Shown piece after piece: positions 45,547-54,521 of a stretch of 59,182 nt of DNA (position 1 is the stretch's first letter; every line of letters starts with the position of its first letter). The notes under the pieces were generated by a model. That model did not search any database. It had not been told where the DNA came from and saw nothing but the letters and a program-made list of their open reading frames with translations. The DNA comes from Flavobacteriales bacterium. Lineage in GTDB: Bacteria; Bacteroidota; Bacteroidia; CAIKAF01. The stretch spans positions 1 through 59,182 of the forward strand of contig JAKRSD010000030.1 in NCBI GenBank assembly GCA_022402535.1, in the 5' to 3' direction. A program made the position numbers and the translations under genes.

Positions 45547-45554
45547 TACCTTTG
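45547..45554 (+). promoter_or_regulatory. -7 box of the alpha/beta hydrolase gene
   Basis: TACCTTTG matches TAnnTTTG and ends only seven bases before the ATG at 45562, so the message may be leaderless. A -33 TTG is not clear. Confidence 0.5.
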
Positions 45555-45561
45555 TGCCCTC

Positions 45562-46377
45562 ATGAGTGCCATAGTTACCCGCTTAAACGGTTATTCTTTA
45601 TTTGCTGAAAAATTCGGGAACGGTCCCGAAGTGCTGATTGCCTTTCATGGGTTTGGCCAACATGCAGGAATTTACCATGTGTTTGATGAAATTCTGACCG
45701 AAAAATATACCGTTTACTCTTTTGAACATTTTCATCACGGACGCTCGTTTTATCCGCCTAACAAACGAAAAAGTGCTCCTTTTTCTCCCGCATTATTCCG
45801 CAGTCTGATAGAGACTTTTTTGAATGAAAACGGAATTGAAAAATTTACGCTTATGGGATACAGCCTGGGAGGTAAAACGGCCTTATTCACCTACGAATGT
45901 TTTTCAGAAAAAGTGAACAAACTGATTCTATTGGCCCCCGACGGAATCATAGAAAGCGGCTGGTACAAATTTGTAAGCAGGAATCCTATCGGCGAAGCCC
46001 TTTACAAATCCTTTATCCGAAGACCCGACATCATGTTTGGCATCATGAAAGGGATGACTAAAGTGAAATTAGTTTCGCAGAACGAATACAAATTTGCTAC
46101 GGGACAACTGAGTTCTGATGAAAAAAGAAAACTGATTTATTATACCTGGAGATCGTATTCTTTACTCAAGCCGCATATATCCAAAATAAAAACCGCCATA
46201 AATGAATTAAAAACGCCCGTTTTTGTCATTACCGGAAAATACGATCATGTGCTGAACGCGCGAATTGGCGAAGCGTTTGTGAATGGACTGCATGCCGGTT
46301 GTCATCATATCGAGTTAATTGCCAGCCATGATTTAATCCGGCATAAAACCATAGATGCGCTTCGCGAAATTCTTTAA
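45562..46377 (+). CDS. Alpha/beta hydrolase
   Basis: The 271-residue cytoplasmic protein has the fold's markers: FHGFGQH oxyanion motif (28-34), nucleophile Ser101 in MGYSLGG, acid in FVITGKYDHV and His in IASHDLI. It has no signal peptide. The substrate is unknown; esters, lipids or a peptide-like compound are possible. It is divergent from the patatin gene and shares the short intergenic region with it, which could allow joint control of two acyl hydrolases. Confidence 0.88.
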   Translation: MSAIVTRLNGYSLFAEKFGNGPEVLIAFHGFGQHAGIYHVFDEILTEKYTVYSFEHFHHGRSFYPPNKRKSAPFSPALFRSLIETFLNENGIEKFTLMGYSLGGKTALFTYECFSEKVNKLILLAPDGIIESGWYKFVSRNPIGEALYKSFIRRPDIMFGIMKGMTKVKLVSQNEYKFATGQLSSDEKRKLIYYTWRSYSLLKPHISKIKTAINELKTPVFVITGKYDHVLNARIGEAFVNGLHAGCHHIELIASHDLIRHKTIDALREIL

Positions 46378-46396
46378 AAGGTGAACATGAACTGAA

Positions 46397-48217
46397 TCAG
46401 TTGAGCTTATCTCCCCTCAACCTGCGGTACCGTTTTCGGGCTTCGGCCACAAATAAACTGCTGTTATGTTCGGTGAGCACTTTTTCATAAAGCTGCATAG
46501 CCAATGTGGGATTCTGAAATACCTTTTCCTGCATATCGGCAGCCAGAAATAACGCATCATCGGCCAGATTATCAACTGCATATTCGGTGTAAATTCGCTC
46601 TAACCGGGAGATTGCCTCGTTAAATTCTCCCAGTTTGATATAAATCTGAGCCTGTTTATACAACACTTCATCCACTATCGGATGCGTGGGATAAAACCCG
46701 AGCAGATCGTTCAGGGTTTCCAATGCTTTTTGTGGATTATTCTGATACGCTTCTAAATCGGCCTTGGCAAAAAACTGCAAAGGCGCCCTTACGCTGTCCC
46801 TTCCTAAGTTATCAATAATCAGCAGGGATAGCGAAAGCGCATCATTGGCAATGAGTTTAGAGGTTGATGCTTTTAACACTTTCACCTGATTTTGAGCCAG
46901 TTCAAAGTCTCCTCTGAAATAAGCCAACCGGGCACTTCTGAATTTAGCTTCCTGACCCGGCAGGTCGTTTTTAAATTCTTTATCTACCTGTCCGTAAAGC
47001 AAAGCCGGTTCCCACATATCGCCCAAAATTATGAGTACATCGGCCAGTTTGAGTTTGGCTTCGGCCCGCATACGCGGCGAAATACGGGGCTGCTCCAGCA
47101 TATTTTCCAGTAATTCGCGGGCCTTTTCAGGATTATTCAGATAAAAGGCTTCTAAGTCGGCATAATCAATAACTAACGAAGCCGAACTTTCAGTGGCTCC
47201 GACTTCCAGGTATGCAACCGAATATAAATCTCTGAGCTTGAGCAAATCTTCGCGGGTGTATTTGTAAGAAGAAGTGATTTTTTTGCGCGAAGCAGATACC
47301 AACATCGTTCTGGCGGAATAGTAATAGGATGAAGAAGTGCCTTTTTCCACCACATATTCATAGCATTTTACGGCACGGTCATAATCTTCGTTTTCAAGAC
47401 AGATTCCGCCCAATTCCACCAATCTTTCTCCTCCTTCTTTGAGCCGTTTATCCAGTGCTTTGGCTTGCATGATGGCTGCATCAAAATTTTTCTGTTGCAC
47501 AAAAAGCCAAATCAACAGATTAGGATAAACATTCCCCGAGGCATTCTTCTGTACTTCCTTCAAAAGTGCTGATTTCAGCGCTGTCTGCAAAGGTCCGTCC
47601 ACATCATCTTCAAGATAGCGTACCAATAAATTTTGAACCCGCGAAAGAGAAGAAGGATCGTAGGCCAATACTTCCATAAGTTTTGTAGATGCCCCGGTAT
47701 AATCACCTTTTCGGATGGTTAAATCGGTAATTTCGAATGCATAAGTGCCTGTTCCCGAATATTTTTCGCCTTGCAGATACGCCTGAATGGCATAGTCGGT
47801 TTCGCGAATATTAGAAAAAGCCGAGGCCAATCTGTTCACCTTATCAGGAAGGGGAACCAATTCTTTCAGGGCCTGCTCAAATGTTTTTTTACAGGATTTT
47901 TCATCACCTTTTTCTCTATGTATAATAGCTAAATCGACCAAGAAATGGGCTTCTTTGGGATTTTTCGAGATATGTTTTCGTACTAATTTTTCGGCACTTT
48001 TTAAGTCTTCCAGATTTTTGTAGGATGTAAGCAGGTTTTTGTAGAACACTTCGTTGCCTGGTTCCTTTTCATAAAGCTTTTCATACAAATCGGATGCTTT
48101 CTGAAATTCGCCCGAATTGAAATATTCTAAAGCCAATTTTTCATTGAGAGCAGGCTGCGCCCATGCCGAAAGTGAAAATAAAAGGAATAATATGAGTATT
48201 GACGATAACCTCTTCAC
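46397..48217 (-). CDS. Secreted TPR-repeat protein
   Basis: This 606-residue protein starts with GTG and a Sec signal peptide (KRLSSILILFLLFSLSAWAQ). The remainder is all-helical with many tetratricopeptide-like repeats (for example ALEYFNSGEFQKASDLYEKL near residue 30 and ALETLNDLLGFYPTHPIVDE near residue 500). Such proteins are scaffolds for protein-protein contacts in the periplasm, often in outer-membrane or gliding complexes. It lies 62 bases downstream of the LuxR-type regulator gene in the same direction, so it may be part of that transcription unit. Confidence 0.85.
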   Translation of the reverse strand: MKRLSSILILFLLFSLSAWAQPALNEKLALEYFNSGEFQKASDLYEKLYEKEPGNEVFYKNLLTSYKNLEDLKSAEKLVRKHISKNPKEAHFLVDLAIIHREKGDEKSCKKTFEQALKELVPLPDKVNRLASAFSNIRETDYAIQAYLQGEKYSGTGTYAFEITDLTIRKGDYTGASTKLMEVLAYDPSSLSRVQNLLVRYLEDDVDGPLQTALKSALLKEVQKNASGNVYPNLLIWLFVQQKNFDAAIMQAKALDKRLKEGGERLVELGGICLENEDYDRAVKCYEYVVEKGTSSSYYYSARTMLVSASRKKITSSYKYTREDLLKLRDLYSVAYLEVGATESSASLVIDYADLEAFYLNNPEKARELLENMLEQPRISPRMRAEAKLKLADVLIILGDMWEPALLYGQVDKEFKNDLPGQEAKFRSARLAYFRGDFELAQNQVKVLKASTSKLIANDALSLSLLIIDNLGRDSVRAPLQFFAKADLEAYQNNPQKALETLNDLLGFYPTHPIVDEVLYKQAQIYIKLGEFNEAISRLERIYTEYAVDNLADDALFLAADMQEKVFQNPTLAMQLYEKVLTEHNSSLFVAEARKRYRRLRGDKLN

Positions 48218-48279
48218 AGCGGTAAATATATGAAATAAGTTAACGGAGAATTGAGCCGCATGTTGCCTGCGGCAAGGTA

Positions 48280-48918
48280 TCAGGGAATAATTATTCTTTC
48301 CTTAATGGCTTTGATGACCAAATCTACATTGTTTCCGGCTTCAAACTTTCGCATTAAATTTTTGCGGTGAGAAGCTACCGTGTGTTCACTGATAAATATT
48401 TTCTCCCCGATTTCGCGGTTCGTCATTCCTTCCGAAATAAGCGATAATACCTGAAGTTCTCTTTCTGACAGTAACACGGCAGGTTCGGCTTCCAACGATT
48501 TATTGAGTTTCATCACGTTGTGGCAGAAAAAAGTTTTACCTGCAAATACGGTTCGGAGGGCATCTAAAATTTCGCCCTTATCGCACTGTTTCAAAATATA
48601 TCCCTGTGCGCCCAATCGCAAAATGGTTACGATTTCATTTACATCTTCTTTGGTGTCGATAACCACAATTTTGATGCGTGGAAAACGCGTGCGGATATCC
48701 CTGATAATCTGAATGGCACTCGAGCTTTGCATGCTCACGCCAATCAACACTCCATCGGGGTTTTGTTCTTTGATTAGTTCTGATAAATTTTCATAAGCAT
48801 CGGTATCCCCTATGACATCGTAAAACGATTCCGAATCAAAAATAGCCCTGAGGCCCTGACGGATCAGGTAATTGGGATCGGCAATCAGAAGCGAATATTT
48901 ATCCTTTTTTTTTGTCAT
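48280..48918 (-). CDS. LuxR/NarL-type regulator with a degenerate receiver domain
   Basis: The 212-residue protein (ATG at 48918; a GTG at 48924 would add two residues) has an N-terminal receiver-like domain and a C-terminal LuxR helix-turn-helix (LSERELQVLSLISEGMTNREIG, about residues 150-171). In the receiver the usual phosphoacceptor Asp aligns with Gly60 in PDGVLIGVSM, and the acidic pair is reduced to Asp14 in LIADPNY; Thr and Lys (YILKQCD) are retained. It probably does not respond to phosphorylation in the normal way. It is encoded 13 bases after hmuS, so it is co-expressed with heme degradation. Confidence 0.88.
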   Translation of the reverse strand: MTKKKDKYSLLIADPNYLIRQGLRAIFDSESFYDVIGDTDAYENLSELIKEQNPDGVLIGVSMQSSSAIQIIRDIRTRFPRIKIVVIDTKEDVNEIVTILRLGAQGYILKQCDKGEILDALRTVFAGKTFFCHNVMKLNKSLEAEPAVLLSERELQVLSLISEGMTNREIGEKIFISEHTVASHRKNLMRKFEAGNNVDLVIKAIKERIIIP

Positions 48919-48931
48919 GGGCACACCAAAT

Positions 48932-49984
48932 TTACATACAGTCGCTTATCAATGAGCGCCAATTTTCATTTTCGGGTGTTCCGGGCTTTCTTTTTCCGAA
49001 AAACTGAACGATGATTTCACCCGATGCATCATAGCACTCAAGGGATGTAACAATACCGTCGGCGGTTGGTTTTTTCACAACCCAACTTTCTTTGATGAGG
49101 GTTTCGTTTAGGTGCATATTAAAATCTTCGTCAAGCACATTATACCATGGACCGGTCTGAAGCAGTTTGCTTACGGTGCCGGTATGAATCTGTATACATC
49201 CCGGATTCCCGATAAACACCATAATCTCTGTTCCTGTTTCTGAAGCTTTCTCCAGCATGTTCCGGTGAAAATCATTTCCCACGGGAATGGCATGTCCCTC
49301 GGGCGCATTTCTCAACGCTTGCGTACGACTGATTCTAAAATCGCGCAGCAACAGATAAAAATCATGTGTATCTTTTAAATTCAGCCAGGCCTCGGCAAAT
49401 TTGTTTTTATCAATCTGCGCTTCTGCCGCTTGGGCGGGCCTGGAATTCTTTTTATCCATAAGAGGCAAAGTCCAGTCGGCAGATGCTTTATATTTTTCAA
49501 CCAACGCAGCGTAGGCTTCCATATCAGACGACTCAGTCATGTAAATTTTATGAACGGCTTCTCCCGTGGCGTCAAAAAACTGGAATGAACATCGCTTTTC
49601 ACCCTTGAAAGGCTCTTCTACGGCAAACCCGAATTTCCAGCGATTCATAAAAAGACGAAGGTCAATTTCTTCACCGAGCACTAATCCCGCATGGGGAGTA
49701 AAGGATACATTTTTGTATTCGCCTTTCCGTTCGTGTACGGCAGCATCGTTGCGCGTAAGCGCCATCACTCGTTTACAGGATTTTACTTCTTTTAAAAAAT
49801 CTTCAAAAGGCCCCTGAAGTGCCGTAACTGTTTCTCCCAATGATAAACACAAAAGTTCTAATTCGGAAACCCCTAAATCTTGGGCTGCATTGCGAATACG
49901 GGCCTGAGGATTATTTTCTTTATAAGCATTGTAGATTTCCTGAAGGTTGGAAACAGATGCCTTTACACTTTCGGTCGTTGACAT
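48932..49984 (-). CDS. hmuS: Hemin-degrading factor HmuS/HemS
   Basis: The start is set at 49984 (350 residues, STTESVK); the frame extends upstream to 50056 through the promoter. HmuS binds cytoplasmic heme and opens the ring or transfers heme, feeding iron into the cell. The NPQARIRNAAQDLGVSE motif (25-41) and two tandem HemS-type domains (about 25-165 and 200-345, with RDFRISRTQALR) identify the family, and the length is typical. TonB receptor and heme ABC transport genes are not adjacent. A Fur-like palindrome covers its predicted transcription start. Confidence 0.93.
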   Translation of the reverse strand: MSTTESVKASVSNLQEIYNAYKENNPQARIRNAAQDLGVSELELLCLSLGETVTALQGPFEDFLKEVKSCKRVMALTRNDAAVHERKGEYKNVSFTPHAGLVLGEEIDLRLFMNRWKFGFAVEEPFKGEKRCSFQFFDATGEAVHKIYMTESSDMEAYAALVEKYKASADWTLPLMDKKNSRPAQAAEAQIDKNKFAEAWLNLKDTHDFYLLLRDFRISRTQALRNAPEGHAIPVGNDFHRNMLEKASETGTEIMVFIGNPGCIQIHTGTVSKLLQTGPWYNVLDEDFNMHLNETLIKESWVVKKPTADGIVTSLECYDASGEIIVQFFGKRKPGTPENENWRSLISDCM

Positions 49985-49999
49985 GACTAAATTATTTTT

Positions 50000-50056
50000 A
50001 ATTAGACTGATTCTAAATAACAGCGCAAAGATGTCTGTTCGTTCATAAAAAATCAA
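50000..50056 (-). promoter_or_regulatory. hmuS promoter with Fur-like operator
   Basis: On the minus strand a -33 TTG (50056-50054) and a -7 CATCTTTG (50033-50026) are 20 bases apart. AATTAGA (50000-50006) and TCTAAAT (50012-50018) form an imperfect palindrome (six of seven pairs, 5-base centre) just after the -7 box, covering the expected transcription start. The sequence resembles an iron/Fur-type box (ATTTAGAnnnnnTCTAAAT), and its position would block transcription when occupied. Assignment to Fur is inference from the heme gene. Confidence 0.5.
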
Positions 50057-50175
50057 TCCCTTAAACGGGGTATTTTTTGAATGCGATAAGTAGTTTATGG
50101 ACGACTGATTTTTACGACATAAACCCCTTACCCATTCACCGGATTACGATTAACCCTTAATACATGAATCGGATG

Positions 50176-51078
50176 TTATTTGTTTTTTAAACGATTTCTG
50201 TCCCGGATATAGGAAGGAACTTTTTCGCGTTCGTGACGGCTGGGCTGAAAAAAGTAACGCAATTCCACCGAAAGAAACATACCTTGATTCCGTACGGGAA
50301 TATTTTCATCGGCTTTGGAACCATAAGGATATACGGCATAAATTTCATTGCCTGACTTTTTGTAGTACTCCAAAAAAGTATCAGCCATGTAGGGCATTGG
50401 CCGGCTTATGGAAACGCCTAACCCGAAATATCCGGATTTTTCGGTGCGGAATTCGGCGCCAAAAGAAGCTTTCAACGGAGGCAAAATCAAAAATTTACGG
50501 GCAGAATATTGCAGGTAAAATCCTTCTTCACCCTGTTTGGGCCCGTCTTCACTGTCGGCAGTAGTGGTGTAAACCTGACTGGGAAAAAACTCAACACCCG
50601 AACCTACGGCAAAATTCACCCAAATTCTCTCTGATGCCTGCAAGTGAAGCTGAAGCATAAGCGGAATTTCATACGAAGTAAATCGGAAACGGTCCGAAAC
50701 CAGATTCACATCCTGAACAGGATCTGAAATATCATCCACCTTTACCCGGAATGCCCGCTGTGTATAATAAATACCTGTATTTAAGGTAAACATATTGCCC
50801 AACTGCATTTTTTTGAAATTGTAGATATCAAAACGCAAAGCCCCGCCAAAGCGGTAACTCACCAATGGATCTAAGGTAAACTTGATATTCTCAGTCAAAT
50901 TTTCGATGCGGGTGTTGGAACGGTTGAATAATGTGGTAGGAATAATTGGTCCGCCTTCTATCCCGAAGGAAACAAAATTCTTGTCAGATACCTCCGACTT
51001 CTCTTTTTTCTTTTGGCCCAGCGCATTAACGCCCGATAAAAGAACACATAGCCCCGTAATAATCAGAAATCTGCTCAT
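50176..51078 (-). CDS. Outer-membrane beta-barrel protein (PorT-like)
   Basis: The 300-residue protein begins with a Sec signal peptide (SRFLIITGLCVLLSGVNALGQ). The mature protein is rich in alternating strands, for example GGALRFDIYNFKKM, FGAEFRTEKSGYFGLGV and SVELRYFF near the end, which suits an eight-stranded or similar beta-barrel of the outer membrane beta-barrel 2 group that includes PorT. A charged tail (about 20 residues) follows the last strand. A specific role, such as type IX assembly, cannot be assigned from the sequence alone. Confidence 0.8.
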   Translation of the reverse strand: MSRFLIITGLCVLLSGVNALGQKKKEKSEVSDKNFVSFGIEGGPIIPTTLFNRSNTRIENLTENIKFTLDPLVSYRFGGALRFDIYNFKKMQLGNMFTLNTGIYYTQRAFRVKVDDISDPVQDVNLVSDRFRFTSYEIPLMLQLHLQASERIWVNFAVGSGVEFFPSQVYTTTADSEDGPKQGEEGFYLQYSARKFLILPPLKASFGAEFRTEKSGYFGLGVSISRPMPYMADTFLEYYKKSGNEIYAVYPYGSKADENIPVRNQGMFLSVELRYFFQPSRHEREKVPSYIRDRNRLKNK

Positions 51079-51254
51079 TGTTCAAAAGTACATTTTTGCC
51101 CGGCAAATCGAATTGACAATTTATTCACTTTGTCGCAAAAAACGCACAAAGCTATTATAAATTGCAAGCAGCAATTGCTTACACTCGAAACACCTATACT
51201 TAAAAATGTGTTTCAGATTTTTAAATGGATTGAATTTTTAGAACTTTGGGGCTA

Positions 51255-52229
51255 ATGAACAGAAGACACTTTATCCGAAACAGCTCGCTCCTTTCTGCGG
51301 CTGTAGTCATTCCCGGAATTATTAAAAAGGCTTTCTCTGCAAATCCTTTTTCAAAAGCACGGGCAGAACATGTGATTTTATGTGTAGCGGGTGGCGGCAT
51401 CCGGAATTGTGACTCAGTTTACCAACAATCAGGGAATCTGATGCCCGGTTTGTTTCATGGGGAAATATCGCACTTGTTGCCCGAACAGCTCAAAAATGAA
51501 TTCTCTACACTAAATCCTATCTCCGACTTTGGAACCCTTATTCAACCGTTTGACTATAACGGATATGCCGCCGGGCATAAGCTGGCCTTGCAAAGCATAT
51601 TGAACGGGACGTATGCAGATGAATCTGACGCTACTGAAATACAATGGAACAGCCTAAGTCTTTTTAAAAATATCCCAGGCAAAAAACGATTCATTACATC
51701 GGACAGAGCTTTTCTGAAAGGTATTTCAGACGAATCAGATTCCGATTTTAAACAAATACAGGTTTCTACAGAAAATCTAACAGAAAACAGTCTTTTGAAT
51801 CGGTATGAAGATTTGCGCATCGGACTAAAAGCTTCTGAAATACTGGAGAAAGAAAAACCCAAACTGACGGTTGTACACTTTTTCGGAGCCGACGCCTGCC
51901 ATAGCGATTTCAGCCGCTATGCCGAAAATTTGGGCGCCATGAGCTTGGCCATCCGAAAAATTTGGGAAACCGCGCAACAAAACGATGAACTGAAAAACCG
52001 CACAGCACTGATTGTGTTGCCCGATTTCGGCAGAAATACCATTCCAAACTCGTTGCTGGATGCGCATGGAAATGCATGTTTTGACCATTCCATTTCAGAC
52101 AAACAGACCCGCGACATTTTCTGCCTGATAGCTGCGCCCGAAAACCGTTTGCAGAATAACAACCTTTCGTTTTCGTTCCGTGAATCCGTGGATATTCCTT
52201 CTATGGTGGAACATCTCATAAAAACATAA
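51255..52229 (+). CDS. Tat-exported alkaline-phosphatase-fold protein (DUF1501-like)
   Basis: With the ATG at 51255 the product has 324 residues and a Tat-type signal (NRRHFIRNSS followed by a hydrophobic core). Upstream in-frame starts lie in weak context and would lengthen the n-region. The C-terminal part (VHFFGADACHSDFSRY, LIVLPDFGRNT and HGNACFDHS) resembles metal-binding segments of the alkaline phosphatase/sulfatase superfamily and of DUF1501 proteins. The N-terminal GGGIRNCDSV replaces the usual nucleophile motif, so catalysis is uncertain. It is followed after 114 bases by a ceramidase gene in the same direction. Confidence 0.65.
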   Translation: MNRRHFIRNSSLLSAAVVIPGIIKKAFSANPFSKARAEHVILCVAGGGIRNCDSVYQQSGNLMPGLFHGEISHLLPEQLKNEFSTLNPISDFGTLIQPFDYNGYAAGHKLALQSILNGTYADESDATEIQWNSLSLFKNIPGKKRFITSDRAFLKGISDESDSDFKQIQVSTENLTENSLLNRYEDLRIGLKASEILEKEKPKLTVVHFFGADACHSDFSRYAENLGAMSLAIRKIWETAQQNDELKNRTALIVLPDFGRNTIPNSLLDAHGNACFDHSISDKQTRDIFCLIAAPENRLQNNNLSFSFRESVDIPSMVEHLIKT

Positions 52230-52343
52230 CTTACCTTTTTCACTTTATCATTTTCTCCATAGAAAATTGAGAATGTTTTAACTATTGGAAACATCGAAGT
52301 ATAAAAAGTTACCTGTATTTTCATCGCCACGAAAAACATCCCC

Positions 52344-54068
52344 ATGTATAGAGTCGGAATAGCTAAAGTAGAATTACAATTTGAAGGTGAAGGATTTGGC
52401 ATGATGGGCTACGGAAGAGCCTTTAACGTAATTAAAGGGCGTTCCACCCCATTGTACTGCCGTTCATTCTGTTTTGAAAATGAACAAGGGAAACGCATCT
52501 TTTTTGTGCAGGCAGAAATCTGTATGGTATTTCCTGAAATAAAACGCGAAGTGCTGGAAAGACTTCAAAAAAACTATCCGGATGATCTGTTCAGGGATGA
52601 TAACATCATGCTTACTGGCCAACATACACATAGCGGACCCGCCGGATTTTCGCATTATCCCATGTACAATTTTGCCGTACCGGGATTCAGACCACACATT
52701 TTTGAAGCGATTGTCAGGTGTTTTTATGATGCTATCCTCCGTTCCTATGAAAACCTGCAGGATGCGGTGCTTAAATTTTCATACGGCGATTTTCCCGATA
52801 ATGAAGAGGTGGGCTTCAATCGCTCAATAACTGCTTATAATCTCAATCCGGAAGTAAAAAAGGTAAAAGAAAACGAAACCCATCTGGCCATAGAACGCAC
52901 CATGTGGTTATTGAAAGTGGAAACACCGGAAGGTGACACCTTGGGGCAGATCAATTGGTTTGGTGTACATCCCACCAGTCTGGGAAACAGAGTATATCAG
53001 GTTTCTTACGACAATAAAGGATACGCCGCCGAATATCTGGAAGAAGATATGGGAAAGGGAACGGTTGCCTTGTTTGCGCAGCAGTTTGCGGGTGATGTTT
53101 CGCCCAATTTTCATGGAAAAGGAAAAAACTGGCCTAAAGGAAAATTTAAAGACGACACTGAAAGTGCCAAATTCAACGGTAAACTGCAAAGCAATCAGGC
53201 GCTCCGCATTTTGGCCAACATGGACAAACGGAAATGTCTGGTATCCTCGGAAATTGACAGCGAAGTCATTTACCGCGATTTTTCAAAAGTAAAAATTGAC
53301 CCTGAATTTGCCGAGGGTTCCGAGAATGAAAGAACCTGGCTACCCTGCCATGGAGTGGCTTTTTTAAAAGGCACTCCTGTGGATGGAAAAGGTATGCCCG
53401 ATTCTATTGCCAAGCTGGCCATTTCCATTTCTAAATCCATCCGTCAGTCGGAATTGACCAAAGCCCAGATTTTGACTCCCGAAAAAAGAGAACAGGTAGA
53501 AGCCAAATACAAAGCACAGGATCCTAAAGACATTGCTTTTGAAACCGGAATCGGAGCCGTGATGGGCACAAAAGACATCAAAAACTTGTTTTTGCCCGGC
53601 ATATTGGATGGCACCATCATGCAAATGAAAAAAGAACACCGGGAAGGAGCCCTAAGGGAACTGCCCTGGAGTCCGGTGGTGGTTCCGCTTCAATATATGC
53701 GGCTCGGTGAATTAGCCATCATCGGTTTTCCCGGCGAAATTACCACTGAAGCCGGGCGACAGCTTCGCACTTTATGTGCGGATATTCTAAAGGAAACAGG
53801 AATTAAACATGTGATTATTTCCTCGTATGCTAATTCGTATTTTGGCTATTGTACCACCTACGAAGAATACCAAGCGCAACAATACGAAGGCGGTCATACT
53901 GTTTTCGGAAGCCGCACACACGATGCATTTCGTACCGAGTTTAAAAAAATGTTGACGGAATGCCTAAAGCCCCAAGCAGAGCGCAAGTTTGATAAAAATC
54001 CGAAACCCAAAGTATTTTCGGACAAAGAACTGAGCATCAGGACCATCAACAGTACAAAAAAACGCTGA
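52344..54068 (+). CDS. Neutral/alkaline ceramidase-family amidase
   Basis: This 574-residue protein matches the neutral ceramidase catalytic domain, which splits ceramide to sphingosine and fatty acid. Zinc ligands are visible as His94/His96 in GQHTHSGPAG and His209 in WFGVHPTS; the nucleophile is Ser253 in GDVSPNFHG; later FPGEITTEAG and NSYFGYCTTYEEYQAQQYEGG carry the Glu and Tyr ligands. Unlike secreted ceramidases it has no signal peptide (it starts MYRVGIAKVEL) and lacks the C-terminal Ig-like domain. It may therefore act in the cytoplasm on the cell's own sphingolipid, which many Bacteroidota make. Confidence 0.9.
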   Translation: MYRVGIAKVELQFEGEGFGMMGYGRAFNVIKGRSTPLYCRSFCFENEQGKRIFFVQAEICMVFPEIKREVLERLQKNYPDDLFRDDNIMLTGQHTHSGPAGFSHYPMYNFAVPGFRPHIFEAIVRCFYDAILRSYENLQDAVLKFSYGDFPDNEEVGFNRSITAYNLNPEVKKVKENETHLAIERTMWLLKVETPEGDTLGQINWFGVHPTSLGNRVYQVSYDNKGYAAEYLEEDMGKGTVALFAQQFAGDVSPNFHGKGKNWPKGKFKDDTESAKFNGKLQSNQALRILANMDKRKCLVSSEIDSEVIYRDFSKVKIDPEFAEGSENERTWLPCHGVAFLKGTPVDGKGMPDSIAKLAISISKSIRQSELTKAQILTPEKREQVEAKYKAQDPKDIAFETGIGAVMGTKDIKNLFLPGILDGTIMQMKKEHREGALRELPWSPVVVPLQYMRLGELAIIGFPGEITTEAGRQLRTLCADILKETGIKHVIISSYANSYFGYCTTYEEYQAQQYEGGHTVFGSRTHDAFRTEFKKMLTECLKPQAERKFDKNPKPKVFSDKELSIRTINSTKKR

Positions 54069-54077
54069 TTGATTTTT

Positions 54078-54109
54078 TTGAGATATTCATTTTCAAATTC
54101 TTAGCTTTG
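54078..54109 (+). promoter_or_regulatory. Promoter of the secreted-protein operon
   Basis: TTG (54078-54080) and TAGCTTTG (54102-54109) are 21 bases apart, matching the Bacteroidota promoter. The ATG follows 21 bases later at 54131. Confidence 0.6.
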
Positions 54110-54130
54110 TGGTATAACATTCAACACGTT

Positions 54131-54517
54131 ATGCCCAAATCTTTTTCAAAAGTCCGCTTCGGATGGATTGTTTTTTTTGGCCTGATGTCAAAAAGTCTGT
54201 ACTCACAGACTTCAAATTCAGGCTTTGAAATTGTCCGGTTAGGTCAAACATACACATCTATACAACTAGGCGAATCTCTTCAAAACGCCAATCTGAAGTA
54301 TCACAGATTTCAAGAATCGGACAACACCATTACATTCGATGATGGGGCTCAGATTCTCTTGTTTTCGGCGAAGAAAATGGAAGAATTGAACATCCCCACC
54401 TCAACCGTTTATTATCAAACAGGATATCCACAAAACTATACAGTTCCTCTTTTTTCCATCGGATCAGGTAATCATCTGCTAGAAATTAGAGACCCACAAA
54501 TACTTCCTAAAAAATAA
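54131..54517 (+). CDS. Small secreted protein of unknown function
   Basis: The ATG at 54131 gives 128 residues; the upstream TTG (54107) lies within the promoter box. The N-terminus is a Sec signal peptide (FSKVRFGWIVFFGLMSKSLYSQ). The mature part (about 105 residues) has no Cys and no recognised domain. It is followed after four bases by a type IX secreted protein and is presumably co-transcribed with it; a joint role at the cell surface is possible but unproven. Confidence 0.7.
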   Translation: MPKSFSKVRFGWIVFFGLMSKSLYSQTSNSGFEIVRLGQTYTSIQLGESLQNANLKYHRFQESDNTITFDDGAQILLFSAKKMEELNIPTSTVYYQTGYPQNYTVPLFSIGSGNHLLEIRDPQILPKK

Positions 54518-54521
54518 ACAA

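Noticed and set aside
44439-46377. CBASS defence operon based on the CapV-like patatin
   Set aside because: No CD-NTase, Cap2/Cap3 or HORMA/TRIP13 genes are nearby; the adjacent gene is an ordinary alpha/beta hydrolase.
51239-51248. TA-GAAC-TTTG near the Tat-protein start as a -7 box
   Set aside because: There are four bases between TA and TTTG in place of two, so it does not match the consensus.
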